From Pontederia crassipes (lineage: Eukaryota > Streptophyta > Magnoliopsida > Commelinales > Pontederiaceae), in assembly GCA_030549335.1 (NCBI GenBank), contig CM060196.1, positions 69,896,139 to 69,960,138 on the forward strand: a stretch of 64,000 bases of DNA. The letters are read 5' to 3'. This document shows positions 24,550 through 36,471 of the stretch, piece after piece. Made by a program: the position numbers and the translations under genes. Every line of letters begins with the position of its first letter. The first letter of the stretch is position 1. The notes under the pieces are model-generated. The model saw nothing but the letters and a program-made list of their open reading frames with translations, ran no database searches and was not told the origin of the DNA.

Positions 24550-26312
24550 CACTACTAGAAAAAAGCTCGACCGTCGATAATCAGCCTGAAAACCGTCGGT
24601 AACGCAGTTATCGACGATTTTTCAGTCGGAATCGATCCGTCAGAAAAACGCTCGTCGCAAATCGATTTGCGACGGTCGAAAAAAATTCGTCGAAAAAATC
24701 GACGGTCAAAACCGTCGGAAAAATGACCGTCGAAAGTTTTTGACGGTTGCAACCGCCAGAAAAGACCGGCGGTTCGAATCGTCTGAAAGTTTCTGACGGT
24801 TGCAACCGTCGGAAAATGCCGACGGTTCGAACCGTCGAAAGTTTCCTATGGTTGCAACCGTCGGAAAACGCCGGCGGTTTGAACCGTCGAAAGTTTTCAA
24901 CGATCACAACAGTCAAAACTTTCGACGGTCGTCGCAACCGATCCGGCCGGCCGGATCCGACTGCAGGCGGCCGGATCCGACCGCATCCAGCCACTTACGG
25001 CCACCAGAGACCGGATCGGCCGCCTGCGGTCGGATCCAGCCGCCTACGGCCGATCCGGTCGCAGGCGGCCGGATCCGGATCCGACCGCTGGGGAACGGAT
25101 CCGGCAGCTGAGGGTCGGATCCGGCCGCTGGGGTCGGATCCGGCCGCTGGGGGTCGGATCCGGCCGCCAGCGACCTCCGACCGGAAAGAGAAAGTGAGAG
25201 AGAGAGACGCCGGTGCGGGATAGGGTCACCGGCGTCCAGTGCAGTGCATGAGAGGGTCGCCGGCGTCCGGTGCAGGCCGGGAGAGGGGGAGAGAGAGAGA
25301 GGAGAGGAGGGAGAGAGGAATTATATATAAGTGAAAAGAGAAAGCGGGATAATAAAATTTTAATTACCGACGGTTCCGCTAGTCGAAAACGTAAATATTA
25401 ATTATTTTTAAAGTTATCGACGATTGTGACTATCGAAAATATATTTAGTTAAATATAATATTTATTTTTTATTTTACCGATGGTTTGAACCATCGGTAAT
25501 CGTTACCGACGGTTAATAAAATACTCCTACATGATATTATTATACATTTATCGACGGTTACGACCGTCGGAAATTACGGCGGATTTTGCGATGGATGAAT
25601 ATCCGTCGGAAATATCGACGTTCCTAATCGTCGAAAAATTAAATAATAATATAACAAATTATATAATTTATTATTTTCCTTTCCGACAGTCCAAATCGTC
25701 GGAAAATTCATCGCAAATTGCAACGGATGGGTATCCGTCGGAAATATCGATATTCCTAATCGTCGAAAAATTAAATAATAATATAACAAATTATATAATT
25801 TATTATTTTTCTTTCCGACGGTCATAACCATCAGAAAATCCGTCGCAAATTGCGACGGATGGGTATCCGTCGGAAATATCAACATTTCTAACCGTCGAAA
25901 AATTAAATAATAATATAACAAATTATATAATTTATTATTTTTCTTTCCGACGGTCATAACCGTCGGAAAATCCGTCGCAAATTGCGACGGATGGGTATCC
26001 GTCGAAAATATCGATGTTCCTAACCGTCAAAAAATTAAATAATAATATAACAAATTATATAATTTATTATTTTCCTTTCCGACGGTCGTAACCGTCGGAA
26101 AATCCGTCGCAAATTGCGACGGATAGGTATCCGTCGGAAATATCGACGTTCCTAATCGTCAAAAAATTAAATAATAATATAAATCATTTCCAACGGTCAT
26201 AACCGTCGAAAAATACGTCGGAAACGAAACCGTCGAAAAATCCGTCGCAAATTGCGACAGATTTCGAACCGTCGGAAATGATCCGTCGAAAAATCGCGAT
26301 TTTCTTGTAGTG
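24550..26312. mobile_element. Nested non-autonomous CACTA (CMC/EnSpm) element, 1763 bp
   Basis: Starts CACTACTAGAAAAAAGC and ends in the inverse of CACTACAAGAAAATCGC, with perfect 3-bp duplications ATT on both sides (24547-24549, 26313-26315). Dense subterminal motifs of the CCGTCGGAAA type fill both ends, as in CACTA elements. The centre has a CCGGATCC-rich block (24930-25180), a GAGA tract (25270-25320) and then a 132-bp tandem array. No transposase. It lies inside LTR-like unit 1, so it inserted later. Confidence 0.9.
25549..26200. repeat. 132-bp tandem array inside the CACTA element, about five copies
   Basis: The TTCCGACGGTC-type block recurs at 25681, 25813, 25945 and 26077, exactly 132 bases apart, with an earlier related copy at about 25549. 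Each unit contains TCGCAAATTGCGACGGAT and an AT-rich AATAATATAACAAATTATAT stretch. Confidence 0.9.
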
Positions 26313-27657
26313 ATTATCCATACTAACAACTTAAGGATTTAAATCACTTCACTTATCAATTGTCGTTAATCAATTATCCAATTGACCAAACTCAATGAAG
26401 GTCTCATTTAGCAATTATCGATCAACTATCGATCAAGCACAAAGGTCGCGATCTACTATCCATCAACCATTAGGGCGAAATCAATTATCCATCAGTCACT
26501 AAGGCGCAATTCACTTATCCATCAACCATCGATTGCAATACAATCAGCCATACCATAACAGTTACCATACGATTGTTAATTAATCAATTACCTTTTCTTC
26601 AACTGCAAAGGGTGCAATACAATAGTCAATACCATAAATGTCACAATACGATTGCCAATTAATCAATTTGCAATACAATCGTCAATACCATCAAGGTCAC
26701 AATATAATTGCCAATAAATCAATTATATATCAATTATTTATTCTTTAACCACTAGGATTGCAATACAATTGTCAATATCACAGATGTTACAATATAATTG
26801 TTCAATTATTTATTTAATCTTTAGAGTTGTCATACGAATGGTCATGTCGAGAGCTTTCATTTATTAAGGAAACATCATGTCACATGAGGTCAATCAACCA
26901 TAAAGATCGCAATATGTAAAGCATGAAGACCCATAATTTTCATCTTTTATCTTGTTTACCTATGACGTTTATCTTTATCAATTTTTGAGCCTTTTCAATT
27001 TGGGGTTCCATTATGGGATCAGTTCGACTATGATATCTCAATTAGGTGTTAGTCAATAAATCAATACACATGTCATGCATAATTGATTTTCATCGATTTC
27101 AATTATCCATTATCAATTTTCGATAAACAATATGTGATGAAGTGCCATCATCTTCATAATTTAATATTATTGATAAGTCAATTATCAATAGTCATTTAAT
27201 AATCAATCTATATATCTGTTTATGATAAATTATTATCATATCAATAACCTCATCAACCATCAATAATCAATGATCAATTATGATACTATTATGTTCAGGA
27301 ATCAACAATATAACATTTATCTTAATTAACTATAATCGATAACTCATTAACATTATTTTCCTGAACTAAATCCGGAACGGGTGGAGTGAAACTCGGGTCG
27401 GTTCATCCAGTGTGCAAACTGACTTCAATTCGATCAACCCGGGCCGGACTGCGTTAGTTTACCTATTCACCTTGCAATTTTTATTTTCAGTAGAACCCGG
27501 GTCGGGTCCTTTGAAATTCGGGCCGAGTCCGTTCTATTCAATCCAAAAATATTTTCTTTGCGGAACCCGGGCCGAACTATCCAGAATCCAGTTTGAATCC
27601 TATTGATTTTTTTCGTTCATACATTGCTATCAATGAAGCTCGGGGCGTTACAAATAT

Positions 27658-28442
27658 TGTAGGAGGGTAAGATTAGCTCTCAATCCGATACATATTCTAC
27701 ATTTAAGATCCTAATCGGGATCTTTTTTTCTTGATCAGGATCCTAACAATTGTGATTATTTTTTATAATTGATTAAGAAAACACAAGCTAATGATGAGCT
27801 GACTCTATGTGGTGGTCTTTTTTTTAATTTCTTCATTTTACTATGGCAATGGATCAAGATCCATGTTCATTTTATTTCAACAAGAAGACTTGGTAATATT
27901 ATAGAGAAAATGTAAAAAAATAAAGATAAATTGTATTAAGAAAATTGAAATTTTATTTTTATCTTAAATATAAATTATAAAAAATCATTAAATTTTTAAA
28001 TTGATTACAAATGTAGTATATTATTCCTTTTTATTGAAAAACAATATGTTAAAATGCTAATTCAACAATCAGTCACATAGTTATTACAAATATTTAGACT
28101 TAGTTTATCATTTTTATTTAATTATGCAACTGTTAATAAAAAAATCAATCAAAGATGGCTTTATATAAATTGTGAAAAAAATATATATCATATTTCTGTG
28201 TAATGTAGTAAAATTCATTAAGTTGGTCATTTAGCATTCACGTTAAAAATCATTAAACCCACACTCGATGATTTTATTTCATCTAGTTCTAAAATAGGCT
28301 ATAATTGCAACTAATTTCAAAGGTGTATTACTTTTTATATAGAACTAAAAGTTTTTGATAGATTTGAAATCAAAATAGTAGTTAATATTTTATATAAATT
28401 TTTTTAAGAAATCTCAAGTGATTTTGTGTGTGTGTGTATATA
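27658..28442. other. AT-rich intergenic DNA, no gene seen
   Basis: Low-complexity AT-rich sequence with no exon-like or repeat structure that I can bound. Confidence 0.55.
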
Positions 28443-28458
28443 TATGACATTTGTTCAA

Positions 28459-28647
28459 CAAACAACAACAACAACAAAGCCTTATCCCACTAGGTGGGGT
28501 CGGCTACATGGATCATACGACGTCATTCCGCTCATTCGTTGATCCATGTTCATAAGATTCGACAGAGTTTTACGCTGGCTGTCGGGGCCTAACACAACCC
28601 TCCTCCTTTATCCGGGCTTGGGACCGGCTATAAAACATAGGCGGAGT
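28459..28647 (-). mobile_element. Au-like SINE, full-length, with 16-bp TSD
   Basis: Perfect 16-bp duplications TATGACATTTGTTCAA flank the element (28443-28458 and 28648-28663). On the minus strand it runs from AACTCCGCCTATGTTTTATA to a TTG-repeat tail, and contains TAGCCGACCCCACCTAGTGG and TGGGATAAGGCTTTG. I recognise this as the plant Au SINE type. At 189 bp it is full-length. The family name is from memory; the retroposon nature follows from the TSD and simple-repeat tail. Confidence 0.9.
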
Positions 28648-28990
28648 TATGACATTTGTTCAATTGAAAATAAATTTCAAGTATAGAACAATCTTTCAGA
28701 AATTATATAATTAATATATTTTATATTTTGTTACAAAATTAGAAATGTAGATTGGATTTGTTAGCCGTCGAACTTCTGTTATAAGTAAATTGTAAAAAAA
28801 AAATAATCCTCCTGCAATATAAATCATTTTGCGCTTGCGTTTTACACAAACATATATAATGTTGTTTTCTTTTGTATTTAGTTATTTATCTTTAATGTCA
28901 AATATACGAAAATTACTAAAATAATGAAAAAATCAGTATTATGGTTTATATTATTGTATTTTTTTTCTCATAGCGAAAAAAATTCTCTAA

Positions 28991-29219
28991 GCCTATGTTT
29001 GAATGGAAGAAAAAGAGAGGTAAAGAAGGGGAGGGGAAGAGAAAAAAAATTTTCTCCTAATTTGAATTAAACTTTAAAAGAGGAGAATGGAATTCCCTCC
29101 ATTTGGCTTTTTTTTTTCTTCAACCCCCGATTTGGGGTGTAGAGGAGGGAAAAAAAATTATCTTTCTCCCCTCCCTTCCCCCTTCATTCCCTTTAAGGAG
29201 GGATCATCCAAACAAAGTC
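28991..29219. mobile_element. Tourist-like (Harbinger) MITE, 229 bp
   Basis: Flanked by TAA on both sides (28988-28990 and 29220-29222). Terminal inverted repeats are imperfect: GCCTATGTTTGAATGG against GACTTTGTTTGGATGA. The interior is purine-rich on the left and pyrimidine-rich on the right, so the element can fold back. A 3-bp AT-rich TSD alone is weak evidence. Confidence 0.6.
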
Positions 29220-29396
29220 TAAAGATAACTTCTGTTGCATGTGAATATTTTCGTGTTGATAAAGAGAATTTGTTAATCATGTAATATCCTCAAAAAGTAA
29301 AATAAAAAGAAAAAGAAAATGAATGAATAAAAGAAAATTAGAGTATCTCAAGGCTCATTAAAAAGTCCATTAACCTAATAAGCCCATAAACCTAAA

Positions 29397-29404
29397 TATA
29401 AATA
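29397..29404 (+). promoter_or_regulatory. Putative LTR TATA box (unit 2)
   Basis: TATAAATA, 117 bases from the left end of the unit, followed by a CT-rich leader-like stretch. Confidence 0.4.
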
Positions 29405-30639
29405 GCCTTAGATGCTCTAAAACTCACTTAACTGCTCCCATTTACTCACACTCTCCTCTTTCTCCTTCCTCAAACTCTTTAGCCGGCAGGAGCTTTTTTC
29501 CCCAAAACAACAAGGCAACACCCTCTCCCTCTCACCTTTTCTTCATCTCACGACAGCACACCCCAAGCTTTCCACCCTCTCCCCATCTCTCTCTCATACT
29601 CAACTCACTCTCTCACCCTCTCACCCTCTCTCTTTGTGCTACAGTGACACGACACTGTAGCTACAGTAGCTACATCCCCTCTTCCCTCTCCCTCCCACAC
29701 TCTCACTTACAGCAGCAAGAGGAGCCATTCCAGCCGTGAGGAAGAAGGGAGAAAGAAGAAGAAAAAGAAGGGGAAAAAAAAGGAAAAGAGGCAAGAAAAT
29801 AGAGGAAAAAGAAGAGGAAAAGAAGAGAAAGAAGAAATAGGAGCTATCACATCTTTTAAGAAAAAAGAGTAAAGGAGGATTAAGATTAAGATTAATAGAG
29901 TTTTAACATAAATCTTTAAGATATGTTTGAGGAAATCCTAAACCTAATCATTCCTTAATGATATATGTTTGTGTGGATTAAGAAATTTTAAAATCAACTA
30001 GGTCATATTAATACATGACTAGGGAAAGTTCATATTTACATTAAGATGTTTATTACTTCATTAATATTATTAATTCATTGCTAATCATATTTAATATTAG
30101 AATGTTTATGGCTACCATGTTTAATCCATGATAATATCTATTACTTGTCCGTATTAATATGTTTAGTAATTCTTAATGTTCTTTAGGCAAATCCCTTCAT
30201 ATGTTCAAGATTAAGATAGTAAAAATGCTCATGTATGACCTATGTGTTGATTAGTGATTAATATATATTGAGGGAAATCTAAACCCTCTAATCACATATT
30301 TGTATGCTTGGATTTGAGTGTAAAGAACCTACCATGTGTTCTTGGAATGGATGATTAAGGAATGTTTATATTAAGTATTAATATGTTTCATGTTCTATTA
30401 AGATAAATGCTCTAATGCTAATCATGCTTAGAACTAAGATGTTCATTGTCATTTATGTTAGCTTAATGCTCATGTCCCTATATAAATGTAATTAGCATGT
30501 TGGGTGACCTTAAGTGGAAACCCCTTTCTCTTTTATGGCTAGTGTACTAAGAAGGTTGATAAATGATGTATGTGATGTGTAGAGCAAAATCTGTGCTCAA
30601 TATGTAAAAGTATGTAAGATCGTAAAGAAGAGGATGTGA

Positions 30640-31300
30640 AAATCGTGTCTCTGTCGGCCCAGAATAGGCGATCGATAATGTATCGGTCGACCGTTCTGAA
30701 GACCGTTTGTAGTCTCGCACTCTGTCCAGCGGTCGACCATTCTATAATGGTTGTACGTTTTGGGAAGGATCGAACATTCTGTGATTAGCGGGCGACCGAA
30801 CACCCTGTTTCGATCGTCCGATAGCAATGTAAAGGTCGACCGATATACCAATGGTCGTCCGATATGTGTAGTCAAAATATTTTTTGATTAGCGGTCGATC
30901 GAACGCCCTGTTTCGATAGTCTAAAAGTCATGAACCGGTCGTCCGATTTAAGCAGTCATCACACACTGTGATTAGCGATCGAACCGAAGTCCATTTTCAG
31001 TCATCCGAAAGACCCATAATGGACGACCGTTATTTCAGCGGCCGTTCATTTTAGAGAGTCATTACATTCTGTGATTAGACGGATGATCCGAAGCTCAGTT
31101 TCGATCGTCCGAAAGACCTATAGCAGTCGATCGTTATTCCAGCGGTAGTCTGATTTAAAAGAGTGTCACATTATGTGATTAGCGGATGAACCGAAGTCCA
31201 ATTTCGATCGTCTGAAAGGACCATAACGATCGACCGATAATCCGATCGATCGATCGATATCAGTCCAGTGGTCAGCCGTTATCCAAATGATCGTCTGTTA
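30640..31300. repeat. Degenerate ~100-bp tandem repeats in LTR unit 2
   Basis: The block TGTGATTAGCGG followed by CGATCGTCCGAAAG-type sequence recurs at about 30782, 30885, 30967, 31069 and 31168, spaced 80-105 bases. Rich in TCGACCG and CGATCG. Confidence 0.75.
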
Positions 31301-31464
31301 TGAGCTGATTGATTTGTTATGATTGAATGTTCACACTTAGCATGATTTGAAGTATGTATGACTTTAAATAGGATTAAAATATGCAACATGTATTGAATGA
31401 TTGTATGTATTGATGAAAGCAAGTAAAAGACATATTGGCGTGAAGGTGACTTGTTGTAATCGAG

Positions 31465-31640
31465 GAGGGGGAATGAGTTCCACCCTTGAGTGTGGCATTT
31501 ATCAGGGAAACGAGTTCCACCTTTGAGTGTGGCGTTTCCATAAACTGAGGCGAGTTCCACCCTTGAGTGTGGCGTTTCTATTGGGCCTACGTGGAACCAT
31601 GAGGCGAGTTCCACCCTTGAGTGTGGCATCTCTATTGGCC
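31465..31640. repeat. Short tandem repeats (GAGTTCCACCCTTGAGTGTG), four copies
   Basis: Four near-identical copies, about 45-60 bases apart, in LTR-like unit 2. Confidence 0.9.
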
Positions 31641-32704
31641 TCCCACGAACTCAATTATGGCCTAACTAGCCATTTTACCACGAACTCAACATATTCTTCC
31701 CACTCAACAAGATAAAAAAGTATCTAAGTAAAGATGAAAGATGAAAAGATGAATGACTTAGGACATAAAGTAAAGATGTTAAAGAAGTATGATGAAGTAT
31801 GCACCTATGAGGATGCAATATAAATGTCCACTTGTCACATCATATCATGACATGATGAAAGATGATAAAGTAAAGTAAAATAAGATCATGATATACATTA
31901 GCATAATGATAAGTTATGATATGTTTGACTTGAAGATTATGATGTTACATGTTATCTTGTCATGATGATATGTTCATATGCTATGTAGTATGCATAAGTA
32001 GCTCATAGCATGCATATGATTTATGTTCCATGATGATGATATGCATATGCCATGACATGTAGAGATTATTTTATAATATCATAGCATGCATGAGCCTCAA
32101 CATACTTTAACGGGAGAAATCTTCTGCACTCTATGAATCCGTACAGGTACGAATGAGGCTTAGGTTCGGCGGTGAGGGTCTCTTGACGAAGACATCGCAC
32201 ATGGACGGGTCGGGCTACGGCCCAAGTTATCTTACTTAGATTATGTCATTATGATGAACTCTTGTAAGAGTCATTTATGTATGGCTTATGGGCCTTATGG
32301 AGTCATGTATTTTACTTAAACTCATTATGTTATAAGAATCCTTTGTTGGGTATACGTTAGAGCTTATTAGGCCTATGGGCCAGTATGTTATCTTGGGTTT
32401 ATTTTATTTATCTATGAAGTCTTCCGCTGTTCATGATGTTATTGTTTTAAGTTTATTATGTTATGTTTCCGCTGTAAAATTTTATGAAATTAGGTCAAGT
32501 AAAAGTAACGCCGTCCAGGGTTCGGCAACTATATTGGAGCCGAATTTTGGGAGCGTTACAAATTATGTCTCAGATGTCATCTTCTTATCGTTCTTTCGAT
32601 TCGATCGATCCCTCCAATCTACACGAATATGCCAAAGTGTGAGAGACAACAAGTGTTTTGGTGAAAGTTTAATTAATTAACTTTTTAATTCCTTATCAGG
32701 AACC

Positions 32705-33650
32705 TTAAAGAAAATTGACGCGCGCCTGGTACGAGAGGTCGGCGCTCCAGTCGATGGGGGCGACATTGGAGGCGACGACAGTCTCACAGGTGGTGAAGGT
32801 GGTGACCTTGAAGGACAACGACTGACCGCCGAGGCGCGAGAAGGCCTGGTAGGAGGCCCCCCAGTTGTGGGTCATGCCGATCCACCCCGTGCCGCTACCC
32901 TTCACCCACACGCTCTGGATGTCTGCCGCACCCCCCACGTTCATCACGTACACCAGCAGCCAGTACGAGTTTCCCTGGAACAAAAATCTCATTCCACCCT
33001 GCCTCGTGCATGGCACCCTGCGATTCATGCGTGCACAAATGCATCAACAACTTGTCCATTCTGTTCTTCTGCAATCTAATGATCATATGTTAACGCAAGA
33101 CGTATATGTATAGTAGCTGACCTGCGGTACATGACGGGCACGATGCCAGCCTTCTAGTTGGCGATCCTCTCGAATGCAGGCTTGGACATGTCGAAGTGCG
33201 CACGGGGCGGGTTGCACCAGCCGCCGTTATCGGACGGCTGGAACCAGTTGAGCGAGCAGAGGTTGGTGGCTGTGACCGTGACTGCGGGGGACTGCGGTAG
33301 CAGTGCGGGGACGAGGTGCACCGGATCTGGTAGCAGCTCCCATAGGCGAACCCGTTCTTGAACGACGTTGCACTGAGCGCGGCCGTGAACGTCCCATAGC
33401 CGCCGGGGAAGAGATTGTCGTATCCGCAAGCTCCACCTGATCGATCAATTTATATGAGCTGAACTCTGGAAGGGGTCGTAGAATATGTAGGAATTAGGAA
33501 TAGACTACGTACCCATGGTCTCGGAAACCGTCTCGTCGCCGTAGAAGGTGGCATGGCCAGAGACCACGACGAGCCCAAGTACTGAGCGAGTGACGGCGAC
33601 GCGACTCGGAGAACAAGGACGAGAGCCAACGGCCACAAGGAGGAGGCCAT
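32705..33650 (-). pseudogene. Alpha-expansin (EXPA) pseudogene
   Basis: Three exons on the minus strand at the usual EXPA intron positions: 33513-33650, 33122-33436 and 32705-33017. Exon 1 gives a signal peptide (MASSLWPLALVLVLRVASPS) and then GHATFYGDETVSETMG. Exon 2 has [21 protein letters not shown], the HFD motif in the double-psi-barrel domain, and NGGWCNPP. Exon 3 has [24 protein letters not shown] and the C-terminal CBM63-like domain. Functional expansins loosen cell walls. At least three independent lesions break this copy: a two-base CT (AG on +) expansion at 33559-33562 before GHATFYG, a frame change at the C-run (33286-33290), and TAG at 33154-33156 where the family has Tyr. All splice signals look intact, so decay may be recent. 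It lies between two LTR-like units. Confidence 0.88.
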
Positions 33651-34159
33651 TAATTAATTCATCCTATGGCCTTGATTCCTCCTCCCCGAACCAGAACCGA
33701 TCGATATAATGTAGCTCTCGATCTTGATCGAGGAGCTTTTATGTTGCAGAAAAGCAAAAATTTTGATCGACAAAGCTTAGTATATTTAATACACAGATTA
33801 GTTTCCATCAGGGGGGTGAAGGGTTTGAAAGCTTGGAGCATACGGATTGCTACGAATTCAGGTGACGGCCTGAATGATGTGTTGAGGTACGTGCTGACGT
33901 GCATGCATGACGACTCTATTCCCCCTGAGGTCGTGCAGGAAGCTTAATTTAATGTGCTGCCATTCTCGTTTTGTTTTGCCGGAGTCCATCGTCAAACTAC
34001 GGGGACATGGATTGCAAAGTGTAGAAGCTTAACATGCGCAATGAAATGGTTTCGATCGACAACTAGAGTCTCCGAAAGCAAAATGGAAGATAAGATTTCT
34101 TCAAACTCCAATCCGCGTTGGTACATAAAAGTAGACTACGCATTTTTCCATATGTATAT

Positions 34160-36471
34160 TGTAACGTCCGGCAATTAGCAAAGAAGGAAAGGATCCAAAA
34201 ATCAAAAAAAAATCGGCCGGCCAAATGCTATAAAAGGGGCACGAGGAGAAGCCCTCACGCCCCTTGGATGCTCGACCCGCCGCCGCCTCCATTCTTCCTC
34301 CTTCCTCTTCTCCGACGAGCGACACGCAGGCGAACGGGAAAGAGGCGACGCCCAGGGACAACTCAACGGACCTCCAGTGCAACACCACCCTCCCTCTCGA
34401 TGTTCACGAAGGCCTATCGCACCCCCCTCGCTAGTCAAGAATGACTGGAATCGGAGGAGCAACGACAGATCATCGGCGAACCAAAAACAACGGTCGAAAG
34501 ATACCTTAGACGTTCAAATCCCCATAGGTTATAAAGCGTTGATCTTGTGATGCATACAATAGTTCCATATTGATCTAGAGTAGATGAACTTCGTTTTTCA
34601 TACTGTGAACATCATGATCCGGCGGTCGGAAAAGATGAAGAAGACGACGCAATTCTGCACACTAGAAAATCGGTCGGGTCACTGATGACTCGGCCCGGGT
34701 CACATAATACGCAGCCAGGGTCTCAAAGGACCCAGATCGAGTTGTCGTGTCGAGATGATCGCGCGACCCTCGAATATTGACCCGACCGAGTCGGATCTCG
34801 ACTCGGCCCAAGTTGAGTTGATCGATCACAATCAGACTGAGTACGGACTCAGTCGGAGTGGTGGGCTGGTGTATAGTCGTAACCCGGCCCGAGTCGGACA
34901 AGGAACTCAGACCAGGTTATATGCGTAAACCCCTCGGCCTGAGTCCTACCCAACTCGGCTCGGGTTCTATCGGACAGAACGACGTACCTTTTGTTTCGAG
35001 CCTCAATCGCTCTTAATTGGGTCCCATTATTAACAGGTCCACTTGAGGCCATATCCATTAATGTAAAGAGTCCACTAGGCGTTCCATCCGGAAAGATGAG
35101 TTCGGACTTGGCATAAAGAATAAGTAACAGAACTTAATCGTACAGCCTTAGAGAAAAGGGTACTCTTTCTCCGATCAATGATTCTTGATTTCCCCAAATG
35201 ATCATCAAAATAAGTAAAGTAAAGATGAAAGTACGGGATTGCTATGTGCCGCCCAAAGTACAGAGTAAAAATTATGATATAGTATAGTGGATGGGCAGGT
35301 AATTAAGCTGAGAAGACAGTGAACCTACAAGCCTTTAATGACTATTGCTCCTGAGATACATGTTCTCTTCCACTTGTGTTCCGATAAAGGGTGATGTATT
35401 GACACACCTATTTTTTCAAAGAGGGCAAGATATGAATTCCAAAGTATAGCGTTAGAGGGACTGGTAGCTTAACTGAGGAGATAGTGAAATTACATGTTCT
35501 TAAATGATCATTGTTCTTGGGTACAAGTCATCTCCCACCTGTATTCTGAAAAGGGTATGCATTAGCATTACACCTTCTCCAAAATGGCCATTCTGATTTT
35601 ATAGATATATAGAGGCACTTCTGACATTCCAACCTAATACAGTCGAACTCACATAGGACAACGAAATCTAAGGATAGTATAGTAACGTAAAAGATGTAAT
35701 GTAACTCATAGTAAAGTAATATACAGTAAAGTAAAGTGTAGTAAAGTACATAACATGGTACAGTAAAGTATAGAACATGATATGGTAAAGATAAAGCATT
35801 GCTCAGTAAAGTACAAAGTATTGTATAGTAGAGATAATGCACAGTTATTGTAAAGAACAAAGTACAGACATTGATACGATGAAGCATGACCCATTGCTTA
35901 TTGAAATCAAAGCATAGATATCCAAAGCTTTGAAGTGTGTTATCTATTGCTTATTTATTAATGATTTAAACATCACTTGATTATTATTTTATCATCTATG
36001 CTTCTATTGTACTGAAAGTTTTCGCTCATGGGTATTATATTTCCCTACATTGGAATTTTACAAGTGAGAATTCTACTTGATGAGGTGCTGAAGGACGTAG
36101 ATCTTGAGGATAATTGCACGACTTATTTATCTCAAAAACATCCGGCTCTCTAAATTTCATTAGTCTGATAATTAGTTCTTGCATGAAGAAGACATTATAG
36201 TTACCTCTTTTGAAGTCGAACATCTGTTCAAATGTTGAACTTATTGGAGATCGTGATCGTTTCTTCTTTGTTATGGATTGTAATAACTAGTAATGCCTTT
36301 TGATATTCTGACGCTCACTCTTTCGCAATAAAGGTCTTGGTTATTTTATTATTATATTTGATGCCACGTATACGAATTATTGAGTGGTCAATATTATAGT
36401 AGGCAGTGTAGCGTCTCCAAGATCAACCTGACTGCCTACGTGGCAAGAAGAGCGATTTTGAGAGCGTTACA
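34160..36471 (+). mobile_element. Long solo-LTR-like unit 3, 2312 bp
   Basis: Begins TGTAACGTCCGGC, ends GAGAGCGTTACA. The flanks TATAT and TGTAT differ by one base. TATAAAAG lies at 34229-34236, only about 70 bases from the left end, followed by a GC-rich leader-like stretch. A CGGCCCGGGTC-rich block lies at 34660-35000 and AGTAAAGTA-type short repeats at 35690-35850. No gag or pol. Probably another solo LTR of the same broad type as units 1 and 2. Confidence 0.55.
34229..34236 (+). promoter_or_regulatory. Putative LTR TATA box (unit 3)
   Basis: TATAAAAG, a close match to the consensus, about 70 bases inside the left end of the unit, followed by GGGCACGAGG. Confidence 0.5.

Larger units (their letters stand above)
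23034..27652 (+). mobile_element. Long solo-LTR-like unit 1 (about 1.8 kb) with two nested insertions
   Basis: Begins TGTAACGTCC, ends GGGGCGTTACA, and is flanked by perfect 5-bp duplications AATAT (23029-23033 and 27653-27657), the hallmark of LTR insertion. It contains no gag or pol. Removing the nested MULE (23208-24216) and CACTA (24550-26312) leaves about 1.8 kb. TATTTATA lies at 23185-23192, about 150 bases after the left end. The right part has degenerate ~60-90-bp repeats built on GCAATACAAT (near 26535, 26610, 26670 and 26760). The terminal 250 bases are rich in CGGGTCGG motifs. The best reading is a solo LTR of a Ty3/gypsy element. Family and orientation are inferred, because the ends are themselves inverted repeats. 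Confidence 0.75.
29280..32560 (+). mobile_element. Long solo-LTR-like unit 2, 3281 bp
   Basis: Starts TGTAATATCC and ends GGGAGCGTTACA, like units 1 and 3. The 5-bp flanks are AATCA and AATTA, one mismatch, consistent with an aged target duplication. TATAAATA (29397-29404) is followed by a pyrimidine-rich leader-like stretch (29430-29700). No gag or pol. Two internal repeat arrays occur at 30640-31300 and 31465-31640. I read it as a solo LTR or a non-coding derivative of a gypsy element. The one-base TSD mismatch keeps this inferential. Confidence 0.6.

Noticed and set aside
24555..25229. Several 60-160-residue frames on both strands
   Set aside because: They come from CCGTCGG-type subterminal repeats of the CACTA element; the translations are repetitive and lack a domain.
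33666..33947. 93-residue + strand frame upstream of the expansin relic
   Set aside because: No recognisable motif and no supporting exon structure; probably chance in the expansin promoter region.
34160..36471. Perfect target duplication for LTR-like unit 3
   Set aside because: The flanks TATAT and TGTAT differ by one base, so I report the unit at reduced confidence rather than claiming a clean TSD.
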